From Qipengyuania aquimaris (GTDB lineage Bacteria > Pseudomonadota > Alphaproteobacteria > Sphingomonadales > Sphingomonadaceae), in contig NZ_WTYI01000001.1 in the NCBI RefSeq assembly GCF_009827445.1, positions 2,184,381 through 2,248,380 of the forward strand: a stretch of 64,000 nucleotides of DNA. The letters are read 5' to 3'. Of the stretch, positions 34,699-43,578 are shown in pieces; the first letter of the stretch is position 1; the number at the start of each line of letters is the position of its first letter. The translations under genes were made by a program, and so were the position numbers. Below the pieces are notes generated by a model. The model ran no database searches, had not been told where the DNA came from, and saw nothing but the letters and a program-made list of their open reading frames with translations.

Positions 34699-34808
34699 GC
34701 GTGTATTCTCCCTAGATAGTTGCAGGCCTAGCGCTTGTGGCGCGGGGCTGGCAAACCCAGATATGGAAAGACCCAGATGTCTTCTGGGCATTCAACGGAG
34801 GAAACGCG

Positions 34809-35072
34809 ATGAAGGTCCAAATCGAAATCGACTGTACGCCAGAGGAGGCGCGGACCTTCATGGGCCTGCCCGACGTAGGAAAGGCGAACGACGTTTACGT
34901 CGACATGATGTCGAAAGCGATGAAGGGTGTTTCCAGTCCGGACCAGCTGCAGGAATACGCGCGACAGCTCGCGCCCATGGGGCAGGCCGGTTTCAAGCTG
35001 TTCCAGAGCTTCATGGAGGGCGCCAATGCTGCGCGCACTTCCGGCAAGACCACCAAGTCTTCGGACGACTAG
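34809..35072 (+). CDS. DUF6489 family protein
   Basis: An 87-residue protein beginning MKVQIEIDCTPEEARTFMGLPD, the signature of a small family common in sphingomonads. The first strand is followed by amphipathic helices and a polar Thr/Ser-rich tail. No function is known. ATG 34809 has GGAGG seven bases upstream, so the start is firm. It lies just upstream of mnmE by 14 bases and could be translated from the same message. Confidence 0.8.
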   Translation: MKVQIEIDCTPEEARTFMGLPDVGKANDVYVDMMSKAMKGVSSPDQLQEYARQLAPMGQAGFKLFQSFMEGANAARTSGKTTKSSDD

Positions 35073-35086
35073 GATAGCTCTTCCTC

Positions 35087-36361
35087 ATGAGTGATACGAT
35101 CTTCGCTCTTTCGAGCGGATCGCCTCCTGCCGCTATCGGGATCATCAGGATCAGCGGTGGAAGTGCGCGGGAGGCTTTGGAGCGGCTGGCAGGAAGGGTG
35201 CCGGAGCCTCGCCGGGCAACGTTGCGGACCCTGAGGGACGGGGCAGGGGGCGTTCTGGACAGTGCGCTCGTCCTCTGGTTCGATGGCCCGCAAACAGCCA
35301 CGGGCGAGGAGCTGGCGGAAATCCATTGCCATGGTGGGCGCGCCGTTGTCGCTGCGATCGAGGTTGCACTGGGTTCGATCCCGGGGTTGCGTAGAGCGGA
35401 GCCCGGCGAATTCACCAGAAGGGCTTTCGCGAATGGTGTGCTGGATCTCGCCGAGGCGGAAGGTCTGGCGGACCTGTTGGCTGCAGAAACCGAATTGCAG
35501 AGGCTTGCAGCCCAGGCCTCTGCCGATGGCGCGATTTCGACCCAGGTCGATGCGTGGCGATCGCAGGTTCTCGGCTTGTCCGCCTATGTCGAGGCGGCAC
35601 TCGATTTTTCTGACGAGGATGATGTCGAAGCGTTGCCGCCCGCCTTTCAGGATGGGTTGGCAGCAGTCGTGGCAGATATTCGCGCCGCGCTGCAGTCTCC
35701 GCGTGCAGAGCGACTGCGCGATGGCATCAGGGTTGTTCTTGCCGGTCCGCCGAACGCCGGAAAATCCTCTCTATTCAATGCTCTTCTTAACGAAGGTGCT
35801 GCGATCGTCACCGATGAAGCGGGGACTACCCGTGATGTTATCGAGAGGCCGGTGGCGTTCGAGGGCATGCCATTCGTATTGATCGATACCGCCGGCCTCA
35901 GGGACGATGGCGCGGCCCTGGTTGAAGCCATCGGTATCGACCGCGCGCGCAAAGAGCTCGAGAAGGCCGACATTGTGCTTTGGCTCGGCGCAGAAGGAGA
36001 AGGCCCGGAAGGTGCATTGGAGATTGCGGCCAAATGCGATCTCGAAGGCGCTGGAAAGAAGAACGCTGATCACACACTCTCGGCCGCCAGCGGTGTCGGG
36101 CTGGAGGGCTTGGTGGAGGATTTGGTGGCGAGAGCGAGGGGCTTGGTTCCCAAGCGCGGCATGGCTGCCTTCAATCAACGCCAGGCAGAAGCGCTTAGTC
36201 ACGCATTTGATGCTCTCGAGGGGATTAAAGAGGGTGATGACCTCCTTCTCATAGCGGAGCGCTTGAGGCTCGCCCGCAGGGCATTTGACAGGCTGCTTGG
36301 CCGCCAATCCACCGAGGAAGTTCTAGATGCCTTGTTCGGGCGCTTCTGCATCGGGAAGTGA
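35087..36361 (+). CDS. mnmE: tRNA uridine-5-carboxymethylaminomethyl synthesis GTPase MnmE
   Basis: A 424-residue GTPase that works with MnmG on the wobble uridine of several tRNAs. The N-terminal folate-binding domain (about 1-118) is followed by helical and G domains. G1 is GPPNAGKS at 220-227, then GTTRD at 246-250 and DTAG at 267-270. The C-terminal Cys is in FCIGK. The fourth G motif reads AKCD at 315-318, lacking the Asn of NKxD. The protein is about 30 residues shorter than E. coli MnmE. It is followed by a parS site. Confidence 0.94.
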   Translation: MSDTIFALSSGSPPAAIGIIRISGGSAREALERLAGRVPEPRRATLRTLRDGAGGVLDSALVLWFDGPQTATGEELAEIHCHGGRAVVAAIEVALGSIPGLRRAEPGEFTRRAFANGVLDLAEAEGLADLLAAETELQRLAAQASADGAISTQVDAWRSQVLGLSAYVEAALDFSDEDDVEALPPAFQDGLAAVVADIRAALQSPRAERLRDGIRVVLAGPPNAGKSSLFNALLNEGAAIVTDEAGTTRDVIERPVAFEGMPFVLIDTAGLRDDGAALVEAIGIDRARKELEKADIVLWLGAEGEGPEGALEIAAKCDLEGAGKKNADHTLSAASGVGLEGLVEDLVARARGLVPKRGMAAFNQRQAEALSHAFDALEGIKEGDDLLLIAERLRLARRAFDRLLGRQSTEEVLDALFGRFCIGK

Positions 36362-36364
36362 GAT

Positions 36365-36380
36365 TGTTTCACGTGGAACA
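36365..36380. other. parS site 1 (between mnmE and mnmG)
   Basis: TGTTTCACGTGGAACA, 16 bases, one change from the palindrome TGTTCCAC-GTGGAACA. ParB-family proteins bind this sequence near origins. It is in the 65-base gap before mnmG. Confidence 0.9.
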
Positions 36381-36426
36381 CCGCGAGGCTTTGACCCGAT
36401 AGGCAAACACATTTATCGGGCGCTTT

Positions 36427-38283
36427 ATGCAAAGATTTGACACCATAGTGATCGGCGGCGGGCACGCTGGCGTTGAGGCGGCCTGCGCGTCTGCGCGGAT
36501 GGGCGCACATACGGCTCTCGTCAGTTTCGATCTGTCGAAGATCGGTGCGATGAGCTGCAATCCCGCAATCGGCGGCCTCGGCAAGGGTCATTTGGTGAGG
36601 GAGGTGGATGCTCTCGACGGGGTGATCGGCCGTGCTGCCGACGCGGCGGCAATCCATTACCGGATGCTCAATCGGTCAAAAGGCAGTGCCGTATGGGGAC
36701 CGCGTGTGCAAGCGGATCGCGCGCTATTCCATGCGGCGGTGCAGGGCATCGTAGATTCTCAGTCGAATCTGACACTGGTTGAGGGGGAAGCGGCGGCGCT
36801 GAGGCTCGCAGATGGCACCGTTACGGGTATTGAGCTTGCCGACGGTAGTTCTATCGAGGCGCGCTCGGTCATTCTGTGTACCGGAACCTTCCTCGGGGGC
36901 ACGCTCTTCCGCGGCGAGGAGCGTTTCGAGGGCGGGCGCATCGGAGAGAATGCCGCACATCGTCTGGCAGAGCAGCTGCGTGCTGCTGATTTGCCGATGG
37001 CGCGACTCAAGACGGGAACTCCGCCTCGCCTCGATGGGAGGACAATCGATTGGGCGCGGTTGGATGTTCAGCCTTCGGACGAAGAGCAGTGGACTATGTC
37101 CTCCCTTTCGAGTGGGCGGGCAAACCCTCAGGTCTTTTGCGCAATCACGCGCACGAATGAGGCGTCTCACGACATCATCCGCAACAATCTCGAGCGATCA
37201 CCGCTATTCTCCGGCGCGATTGGCGCCGCCGGGCCGCGTTATTGCCCTTCGATCGAGGACAAGATCCATCGTTTCGGAGACCGGGACGGGCACCAGATCT
37301 TCCTCGAGCCGGAAGGTCTATCGACACGTGCGGTCTACCCCAACGGCATCAGTACTTCGCTTCCGGTCGACGTGCAGCTGGACATGCTCCGCGCGATAGA
37401 AGGCTTGGAGAAAGTATCGATGGAGGTGCCGGGCTATGCCGTCGAGTATGACCACATCGATCCGCGCGCCCTCCGTTCAACTCTCGAGGTGCGAGCCATT
37501 CCGGGCTTGTATTGCGCGGGTCAGATCAATGGCACGACCGGTTACGAGGAGGCCGCAGCACAGGGGCTTGTCGCGGGAATGCATGCGGCGGCGAGAGCGC
37601 TTGGGACCGAGGGTGCACAGCTCGACCGGGCAAATTCATACATCGCGGTAATGATCGACGATCTTACTCTACAGGGTGTGACGGAACCATATCGCATGCT
37701 CACCTCGCGTGCGGAATATCGTTTGCGGCTACGCGCAGCCAATGCCGACACCCGTCTCACACCCTTGGGGATCGATGTAGGACTGATTGGCGAGGGGCGC
37801 CGCCGGTGGTTTGAGGAGCGTGAAGGCAGGCGCGACGTGATCGATGCGTTTCTCTCGCAGACGATTTCTGCCAGGGATCTGCAGTCCAGCGCCCGCTCGG
37901 TGAAGCCGGATGCGCGCGGTCGAAGCGCCCGCGATTGGCTGAAGGGCGGTCACGTCACACTACAAGACCTTGCCTCTCAACTTGATGGTTTCGATGCCTC
38001 GGACTCCCTGGCTGTCGAGATGGCGGAGGATGCATTCTATTCGCCTTATCTGGAGCGACAGGATGCTGAGCTGCGCGAACTTCGTGCTGGCGAGCACCTG
38101 AGGATATCGGAGCAGTTCGTTTTTGCTGACGTACCTGGCTTGTCCAACGAAATGGTTGAACGTTTGACTGCGGCAAAGCCGCCAACCTTATCTGCGGCTG
38201 GACGAATACCCGGAGTTACTCCGTCTGCGCTTGCGGCGCTGATGGTGCACGTAAAGCGCGCAGAAGAGGTTCAGGCGCTGTGA
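36427..38283 (+). CDS. mnmG: tRNA uridine-5-carboxymethylaminomethyl enzyme MnmG
   Basis: A 618-residue FAD-dependent partner of MnmE. The N-terminus has the dinucleotide loop [14 protein letters not shown], followed by MSCNPAIGG and [14 protein letters not shown]. The C-terminal helical domain includes the [13 protein letters not shown] segment that contacts MnmE. Length is normal for the family. It starts with ATG 46 bases after parS 1 and ends in a four-base GTGA overlap with rsmG. The neighbours mnmE-mnmG-rsmG-parA-parB form the classical origin-proximal block. Confidence 0.96.
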   Translation: MQRFDTIVIGGGHAGVEAACASARMGAHTALVSFDLSKIGAMSCNPAIGGLGKGHLVREVDALDGVIGRAADAAAIHYRMLNRSKGSAVWGPRVQADRALFHAAVQGIVDSQSNLTLVEGEAAALRLADGTVTGIELADGSSIEARSVILCTGTFLGGTLFRGEERFEGGRIGENAAHRLAEQLRAADLPMARLKTGTPPRLDGRTIDWARLDVQPSDEEQWTMSSLSSGRANPQVFCAITRTNEASHDIIRNNLERSPLFSGAIGAAGPRYCPSIEDKIHRFGDRDGHQIFLEPEGLSTRAVYPNGISTSLPVDVQLDMLRAIEGLEKVSMEVPGYAVEYDHIDPRALRSTLEVRAIPGLYCAGQINGTTGYEEAAAQGLVAGMHAAARALGTEGAQLDRANSYIAVMIDDLTLQGVTEPYRMLTSRAEYRLRLRAANADTRLTPLGIDVGLIGEGRRRWFEEREGRRDVIDAFLSQTISARDLQSSARSVKPDARGRSARDWLKGGHVTLQDLASQLDGFDASDSLAVEMAEDAFYSPYLERQDAELRELRAGEHLRISEQFVFADVPGLSNEMVERLTAAKPPTLSAAGRIPGVTPSALAALMVHVKRAEEVQAL

Positions 38284-38912
38284 TAGAGCAAGAAAAAGAA
38301 GCGCGAGACTACATTCAAGAGAAGGGCGGGGCGCCCGCTCTTCGGTCGCTATCAGTGCTTTCCGAGCGGCTAAAAGACGAGAATCAGCGCCAAAACCTTG
38401 TTGCCAACGGGTCGCTGGACCACATCTGGATCCGGCATTTCGCAGACTCGGCGCAACTTCTGGACCATGTTCCACGTGAAACAAGGGGCCCCTGGCTCGA
38501 TTTGGGGAGTGGTGCCGGCTTTCCAGGGCTGGTCCTCGCGATATTGCGGCCCGACATCGAGTTTGTGTTGATCGAATCGCGCCGTTTAAGGGTGGAGTGG
38601 CTCGAAAGAATGAGCTCCGAGCTGGGCCTTGAAAATTGCCGCATCAAGGGATGTCGTTTGGAGCAAGTCACTACTGTCGAGGCGGGAGTCATTTCGGCTC
38701 GCGCGTTTGCTCCGCTTGCCAAACTGCTGCTTTTATCCGCACGCTTCTCCACAGACGACACACGCTGGGTGTTGCCGAAAGGGCGTTCTGCGGCTCATGA
38801 AGTGCAGGAGCTACCCGGACGGGAGTCGAAAATGTTCCACGTGGAACAGTCACTCACGGATCAGGAGGCGGGAATTGTCGTTGGTCGGGGCAAAGTGAGG
38901 GAAAAAGCGTGA
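38280..38912 (+). CDS. rsmG: 16S rRNA (guanine-N7) methyltransferase RsmG
   Basis: A 210-residue SAM-dependent methyltransferase that modifies G527 of 16S rRNA. The SAM-binding motif is [15 protein letters not shown] (about 73-87). Other features are the [14 protein letters not shown] segment and VLPKGRSA near the C-terminus. The GTG start overlaps the mnmG stop. Two parS sites lie within the reading frame and encode His-Val-Pro-Arg-Glu-Thr and Met-Phe-His-Val-Glu-Gln. It overlaps parA by four bases. Confidence 0.93.
   Translation: MIEQEKEARDYIQEKGGAPALRSLSVLSERLKDENQRQNLVANGSLDHIWIRHFADSAQLLDHVPRETRGPWLDLGSGAGFPGLVLAILRPDIEFVLIESRRLRVEWLERMSSELGLENCRIKGCRLEQVTTVEAGVISARAFAPLAKLLLLSARFSTDDTRWVLPKGRSAAHEVQELPGRESKMFHVEQSLTDQEAGIVVGRGKVREKA
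38468..38483. other. parS site 2 (inside rsmG)
   Basis: TGTTCCACGTGAAACA is identical to the consensus parS originally defined in Bacillus. It overlies rsmG codons. Confidence 0.93.
38833..38848. other. parS site 3 (inside the rsmG 3' end)
   Basis: TGTTCCACGTGGAACA is a perfect 16-base palindrome within rsmG, 60 bases before parA. Confidence 0.93.
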
Positions 38913-39700
38913 TTACCGTCGCAATTGCCAATCAGAAGGGTGGCGTGGGCAAAACGACCACCGCCATCAATATCGCAACGGCGATGGCCGCCACCGGTTG
39001 GAAAACCCTCCTCATCGATCTTGACCCCCAAGGCAACGCGTCAACCGGCATGGGGATTGAGGCCGTCGATCGGAAGTATTCCAGCTACGACATTCTGCTT
39101 GAGCAAGGTACCTTGGCTCAATGCGCGCAGCCGACTGAAATCCCTGGCCTCGACATTGTCCCTGCGACCCAGGACCTTTCAGGCGCGGAAGTGGAACTGG
39201 TCGCCGTCGATGACCGCACTGCGCGCCTGTCGAAAGCGCTCTCACAGTCAGGTGCAACCGGTTTCGCAAGTTACGATATTTGCTTCATCGATTGCCCGCC
39301 GTCTCTGGGGCTTCTGACCCTGAACGCCCTCGGCGCGGCCGATACGCTCCTGGTGCCCTTGCAATGCGAATTCTTTGCGCTGGAGGGGCTGAGCCAACTT
39401 CTCCAGACGGTTGAACGGGTCCAGCAACGTTTCAATCCGGACCTGGGTATCGTCGGAATAGCTCTCACCATGTTCGATCGCCGCAACCGTTTGACCGACC
39501 AGGTTGCGGACGATGTTCGCGATTGCCTCGGGAATCTTGTTTTTGAGAACGTAATCCCGCGCAATGTACGACTGTCCGAAGCGCCCAGCCACGGCATGCC
39601 GGCGCTCGTATACGACCACAATTGTCCCGGTAGTCGCGCCTACATCGGATTGGCGCGCGAATTAATCGGAAGACTGCCCGAGAGGAGGAAGGCCGCATGA
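38909..39700 (+). CDS. parA: Chromosome partitioning ATPase ParA
   Basis: A 263-residue ATPase that moves ParB-parS complexes. It contains the deviant Walker A motif KGGVGKTT at 10-17, the DLDPQGNAS motif and CPPSLGLLTLNAL. The start is GTG overlapping the rsmG stop. The protein is of the Soj type without an N-terminal helix-turn-helix. It overlaps parB by four bases (ATGA). Chromosomal, not plasmid, in character because of context. Confidence 0.97.
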   Translation: MITVAIANQKGGVGKTTTAINIATAMAATGWKTLLIDLDPQGNASTGMGIEAVDRKYSSYDILLEQGTLAQCAQPTEIPGLDIVPATQDLSGAEVELVAVDDRTARLSKALSQSGATGFASYDICFIDCPPSLGLLTLNALGAADTLLVPLQCEFFALEGLSQLLQTVERVQQRFNPDLGIVGIALTMFDRRNRLTDQVADDVRDCLGNLVFENVIPRNVRLSEAPSHGMPALVYDHNCPGSRAYIGLARELIGRLPERRKAA

Positions 39701-40635
39701 GCCAGGCAATCGATCGCAAGAAGAAGCTTGGCCGCGGGCTCGGCGCGCTGCTTGGAGAAGTCCAGCGCGAGGAGCCGTTGGTCAATTCCGGTAACGAAAG
39801 CAACGAGTTGGCTAGTGCAGCTGCCCCTTCTGTCACCTCGGGGCTCAGCTCGATCCCCGTTGCCGATATCGAACCATTGCCCGGGCAGCCAAGAACGCAT
39901 TTCGACGACGAGGCGCTCGACGAACTGGCCGCATCCATCGCCCAGCGAGGCGTGATTCAGCCCGTCATCGTCACTGCGAGGGCGAGCGGAAAATATCGGC
40001 TGGTGGCCGGTGAACGCCGCTGGCGCGCTGCACAGCGGGCGCGACTTCACCAGATCCCCGCGATCGTTCGCGATCTGGAAGAGCGCGAAGTCCTCGCTCT
40101 GGCGCTTATCGAGAATCTCCAGCGTGAGGATCTCAATCCTTTGGAAGAGGCGCGCGCATATCAGAAACTCGCGGAAGACGAGGGCATGACCCAGGCCGAA
40201 ATCGCAGGCCTGGTCGACAAATCCCGTAGCCACATCGCCAATTTGCAGCGCTTGCTGGCCCTGCCCGACGATGTCCAGGATCTCCTGGCTAACTCCAAGC
40301 TTTCAATGGGCCATGCGCGCGCCCTGATCGGCAATGACGACGCGTCTGCCATTGCGGCACGTGCTGCGAAGGAAGGACTTTCGGTCCGCGAGGTCGAGAA
40401 ACTCGTACGCAAGGCATCTCGCCCGGCAGCCTCAGGTCGCGTCAAACCCCAGATCCCCGAAGCCGAAACGGACGCGGATATCGCGGCTGTCCAAGGGCAT
40501 CTTGAGGAATTTCTCGGCTTGCCGGTGAAGATCAGGACGGATGAGACGCCAAGTACCGGTACGGTCACCATTCGCTACCATACGCTCGACCAGCTTGATC
40601 TGATTTGTCAGCGCCTCACGGGTGGCGACATCTGA
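39697..40635 (+). CDS. parB: Chromosome partitioning protein ParB
   Basis: A 312-residue CTP-dependent clamp that loads at parS and spreads. The N-terminal LGRGLGALL is the ParA-interacting peptide, GERRWRA (105-111) and ENLQREDLNP (139-148) are the CTP-binding boxes, and the helix-turn-helix is at about 164-186. The C-terminal dimerisation domain lies after about 265. The gene ends the mnmE-parB block; the following gene is on the other strand. Confidence 0.97.
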   Translation: MSQAIDRKKKLGRGLGALLGEVQREEPLVNSGNESNELASAAAPSVTSGLSSIPVADIEPLPGQPRTHFDDEALDELAASIAQRGVIQPVIVTARASGKYRLVAGERRWRAAQRARLHQIPAIVRDLEEREVLALALIENLQREDLNPLEEARAYQKLAEDEGMTQAEIAGLVDKSRSHIANLQRLLALPDDVQDLLANSKLSMGHARALIGNDDASAIAARAAKEGLSVREVEKLVRKASRPAASGRVKPQIPEAETDADIAAVQGHLEEFLGLPVKIRTDETPSTGTVTIRYHTLDQLDLICQRLTGGDI

Positions 40636-40679
40636 GCCTGACAAAGTGACAAGAAATCAATATCTTGACGACTGAAAGC

Positions 40680-41447
40680 TCACTTTGACGGAGTGACCTC
40701 TCGATATACCGCCTTCTGTGGCTCGGAAATTGTTACGGGCACCAGCATGTATTCCTGGCCATAATAGCTTGGCACGCGGCGGAATTCGCCGCTGAGGGCG
40801 CTTTCCATGTAATCGTCCAGGTAGGCCTCGCATTCCCCGTAAGGCGAAGCCGGCACGTCTCGCGCATCATCAATGGCATCCCCGATCACACTGCCGGCCG
40901 CTGCGCCCAATCCGGTTCCTACCACCGTGCCAAGCAAGCGATTGCCATCGCCGGCTATCCGATTTCCGGTCACTCCTCCGATTGCTCCGCCTACCAGGGC
41001 GCCAAGTATTCTGCCGCGATCGGTCTCGTCGTAGGTGGCCAGCCGGTTGCGGCACTCCGCTAGCCATGCTTCGCGGTCGAACTGGACTACCCGCGCGCCA
41101 GCGGGGAGATCGATGACCTCTACCCGCTCACCACTACTACCCTGAGTGTAAATCCGCTGCTTAGTCACCGAGCTGGTGGGGGCCGCGGTCATTGATGGGG
41201 ACTGGGTAAAGTCTGCGCCCGCACGGACAGGAACGTCCACGATCTCGACTCTTTCGATGACAACCGGAGGCTGGCGGGTCGGAATAACCCTCTGTGCGGG
41301 GAAGACGGTTTCCACGACTTCGGCCTCAATCCCAGGGGCATTTTGACCCTCGACTGCAAGGGTCGTGTCTCCATCAACTGCCTGAGCGAGCGCTGGAGTG
41401 TATGAACACAAGCATGCGCCAGACAGAACCATAGCGAAATATTTCAT
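40680..41447 (-). CDS. Exported protein with glycine-zipper motif
   Basis: A 255-residue exported protein. The signal peptide ends Ala-Leu-Ala-Gln at about 22. A glycine zipper domain covers about 145-190, with LGALVGGAIGG and GTGLGAAAG, a repeated GxxxG pattern of outer membrane proteins such as Rick_17kDa_Anti. The part before it has charged and beta-strand segments with Val-Glu-Ile-Val-Asp repeats. I start at ATG 41447, with GGAG eight bases upstream, and discard a longer frame. It is convergent with parB. Confidence 0.8.
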   Translation of the reverse strand: MKYFAMVLSGACLCSYTPALAQAVDGDTTLAVEGQNAPGIEAEVVETVFPAQRVIPTRQPPVVIERVEIVDVPVRAGADFTQSPSMTAAPTSSVTKQRIYTQGSSGERVEVIDLPAGARVVQFDREAWLAECRNRLATYDETDRGRILGALVGGAIGGVTGNRIAGDGNRLLGTVVGTGLGAAAGSVIGDAIDDARDVPASPYGECEAYLDDYMESALSGEFRRVPSYYGQEYMLVPVTISEPQKAVYREVTPSK

Positions 41448-41546
41448 CCCGGACACTCCATGAGACAAGGGCTGTAAGCTTGGAGTTACCAAGCCAAGCC
41501 GGTTATCGCAAAGTACCACTGGAGACCGTCTTATTGCGGGGCAGAA

Positions 41547-42029
41547 TCAGATCCGACCGGATAGGATCGACGCCAATCTCTCAACGCCGGCACGGTCGTC
41601 ATGATCGAAACGAGCCTCATTAGGGCTGTCCAGATCGATGACAGCCACGACGCGGCCATCGCGGATAACAGGAACGACCAGCTCCGATTTCGTATCGGCA
41701 TCGCAGGCGATATGTCCCGGAAAGGCATGGACATTCTCGACCAGCTGCGTTTCGCTGCTAGCAGCAGCGACACCGCAAACTCCACTTCCAAGTGGAATTC
41801 GGATGCAGGCTGGCCGGCCCACGAACGGCCCGAGTACGAGCCCACCTTCGACAAGGCGGTAAAAGCCCGTCCAATTCACGTCAGGCAGGAATTCCCACAA
41901 CAAAGCGGCGGTATTCGCCATATTGGCCACGGAATCTGTTTCGCCCGACGTCAGGGCGTCCGCAGCCTCGCATAGTTGCCTGTAGGCTTCGGGCTTGGGG
42001 CAATCGGGATCTGGACGAAAATCAAACAT
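41547..42029 (-). CDS. Free methionine-(R)-sulfoxide reductase, GAF type (fRMsr)
   Basis: A 160-residue GAF-domain enzyme that reduces free methionine-R-sulfoxide. The three catalytic cysteines are at 75 (RPACIRI), 85 (GVCGVA) and 109 (HIACDA); their spacing of 10 and 24 equals that of E. coli fRMsr. NWTGFYRL near 52-59 is also typical. It is a single-domain cytoplasmic protein. Upstream is a 78-base gap before the divergent sorbosone dehydrogenase-like gene. Confidence 0.88.
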   Translation of the reverse strand: MFDFRPDPDCPKPEAYRQLCEAADALTSGETDSVANMANTAALLWEFLPDVNWTGFYRLVEGGLVLGPFVGRPACIRIPLGSGVCGVAAASSETQLVENVHAFPGHIACDADTKSELVVPVIRDGRVVAVIDLDSPNEARFDHDDRAGVERLASILSGRI

Positions 42030-42106
42030 GAAGGCGATCTAGGCTGCGCCGCGTGCGATGCAAGGGGCGTTGCGGGTAATGCGATGCTGGCGTAACGCTG
42101 GTTCGC

Positions 42107-43558
42107 ATGAGCATCCTCAAGAAGCTGGGCATCGCCCTTCTCGTCATAATCGTGATCCTCGGGATCGTCTTCTTCTTCGTCTCGCGCGGGGATACGGCTG
42201 ATATTCCCTTCGACGAGGTGGTGGGCGCTGATCCGCGACTGGATGAACCAAATGCCGAAACTTTCCCGACCATCGCAATTGCCGAACCCATCGGCTGGGC
42301 GGAAGGCGAAGTTCCGACTGCAGCCGAAGGCCTTCAGGTACAGCGTTTTGCAGAAGGGCTGGAACATCCGCGGACACTGCAGGCACTGCCGAATGGCGAT
42401 ATTCTCGTTTCCCTGACACGCGCTCCGGCCAAAGACGAGGGGGGCCTGACCGCTTGGATTGCCGACTTGCTAATGAGCAGGGCTGGCGCAGGTGGCGACT
42501 CGCCAAATCAGGTCGTGCTGCTTCGCGATGAGGACGGCGATGGGAACGCAGAAACGCGTCGGGTCCTGATCGAAGGGCTCGATTCCCCTTCGGGACTCGC
42601 TTGGAACGACGGCACTCTCTATGTCGCAAATCACGACGAAGTGCTTGCATTTCCCTACGAACTCGGCGGGGAAACTATAGCCACCGAAGGGGCGAAGATT
42701 GCCGACCTGGCGCCTGCTGGCGGCCATTGGATGCGCAACCTGGCCCTCCACCCAGACGGCGACAGGCTCTATGTCGCGGTCGGTTCGGATAGCAATATCG
42801 GCGACAAGGGGATGGAGGCGGAAGAGGGCCGCGCCCTGATCTGGGAAATCGATCTCGCTTCCGGAACCCAGCGCATATTCGCCGGGGGCCTTCGCAATGC
42901 AAACGGCCTCGACTTCAGCCCCTGGTCGGGCGAGCTGTGGACGACGGTAAACGAGCGGGACATGCTCGGCTCGGACCTCGTCCCGGATTACCTCACCAAT
43001 GTTCCCGTAGGCGCACAATACGGGTGGCCGTGGGTTTATTGGGGCGACAACTTCGATCGCCGCGTCAAATACCCCTATCCTTCGTATATCAATTACATCC
43101 GCACGCCCGAGTATGCGCTTGGCCCGCACGTAGCGGCTCTCGGACTGGTCTTCAGCCGTGAAGGGGCCGCCCTGGGCGAGGACTTTTCGAGCGGTGCGTT
43201 TATTGCGCGCCACGGGTCCTGGAACCGGAAGCCGCCGTCGGGATACGACGTGGTCTACGTTCCCTTCGATGAACGCGGCAACCCGACCGGGCAACCGATC
43301 GAGGTGCTGGGCGGCTTCTTGACAGGCGACGGAAAAACCCGCGGGCGGCCGACCTGGGTCGAATGGGCCGGAGACGGCTCCCTTCTCGTCAGCGACGATA
43401 CAGCAGGGATCATCTGGCGCGTGAGTTCTCCGGGTGCCACGCCGCAAGGTGGTATCGAGCGGGTCACAGGACGCAGCCTCCCACCTCAGCGTGAGCTTAG
43501 GGGGCAGGCTGCGACGTTCTCCGGAGAGGACTTCGCCCGGGAAGTGACGGTCGACTAA
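42107..43558 (+). CDS. Membrane-anchored sorbosone dehydrogenase-like beta-propeller protein
   Basis: A 483-residue protein with one N-terminal membrane helix (about 7-25) followed by a glucose/sorbosone dehydrogenase type beta-propeller. Characteristic are HPRTLQALPNGDILVSL, GHWMRNLALHPDGDRLYVAVGS, and the late GSWNRKPPSGYDVVYVPF. PQQ-dependent relatives oxidise sugars in the periplasm; this protein may or may not bind PQQ. It ends before a short hairpin shared with the acyl-CoA dehydrogenase. Confidence 0.85.
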   Translation: MSILKKLGIALLVIIVILGIVFFFVSRGDTADIPFDEVVGADPRLDEPNAETFPTIAIAEPIGWAEGEVPTAAEGLQVQRFAEGLEHPRTLQALPNGDILVSLTRAPAKDEGGLTAWIADLLMSRAGAGGDSPNQVVLLRDEDGDGNAETRRVLIEGLDSPSGLAWNDGTLYVANHDEVLAFPYELGGETIATEGAKIADLAPAGGHWMRNLALHPDGDRLYVAVGSDSNIGDKGMEAEEGRALIWEIDLASGTQRIFAGGLRNANGLDFSPWSGELWTTVNERDMLGSDLVPDYLTNVPVGAQYGWPWVYWGDNFDRRVKYPYPSYINYIRTPEYALGPHVAALGLVFSREGAALGEDFSSGAFIARHGSWNRKPPSGYDVVYVPFDERGNPTGQPIEVLGGFLTGDGKTRGRPTWVEWAGDGSLLVSDDTAGIIWRVSSPGATPQGGIERVTGRSLPPQRELRGQAATFSGEDFAREVTVD

Positions 43559-43575
43559 GTCGCGCGGCGCGACTT
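43557..43575. terminator. Hairpin between convergent genes
   Basis: AAGTCGCG pairs with CGCGACTT over a three-base loop. It starts within the stop codon of the sorbosone dehydrogenase-like gene. No T-run on either strand, so terminator function is moderate. Confidence 0.45.
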
Positions 43576-43578
43576 GCG

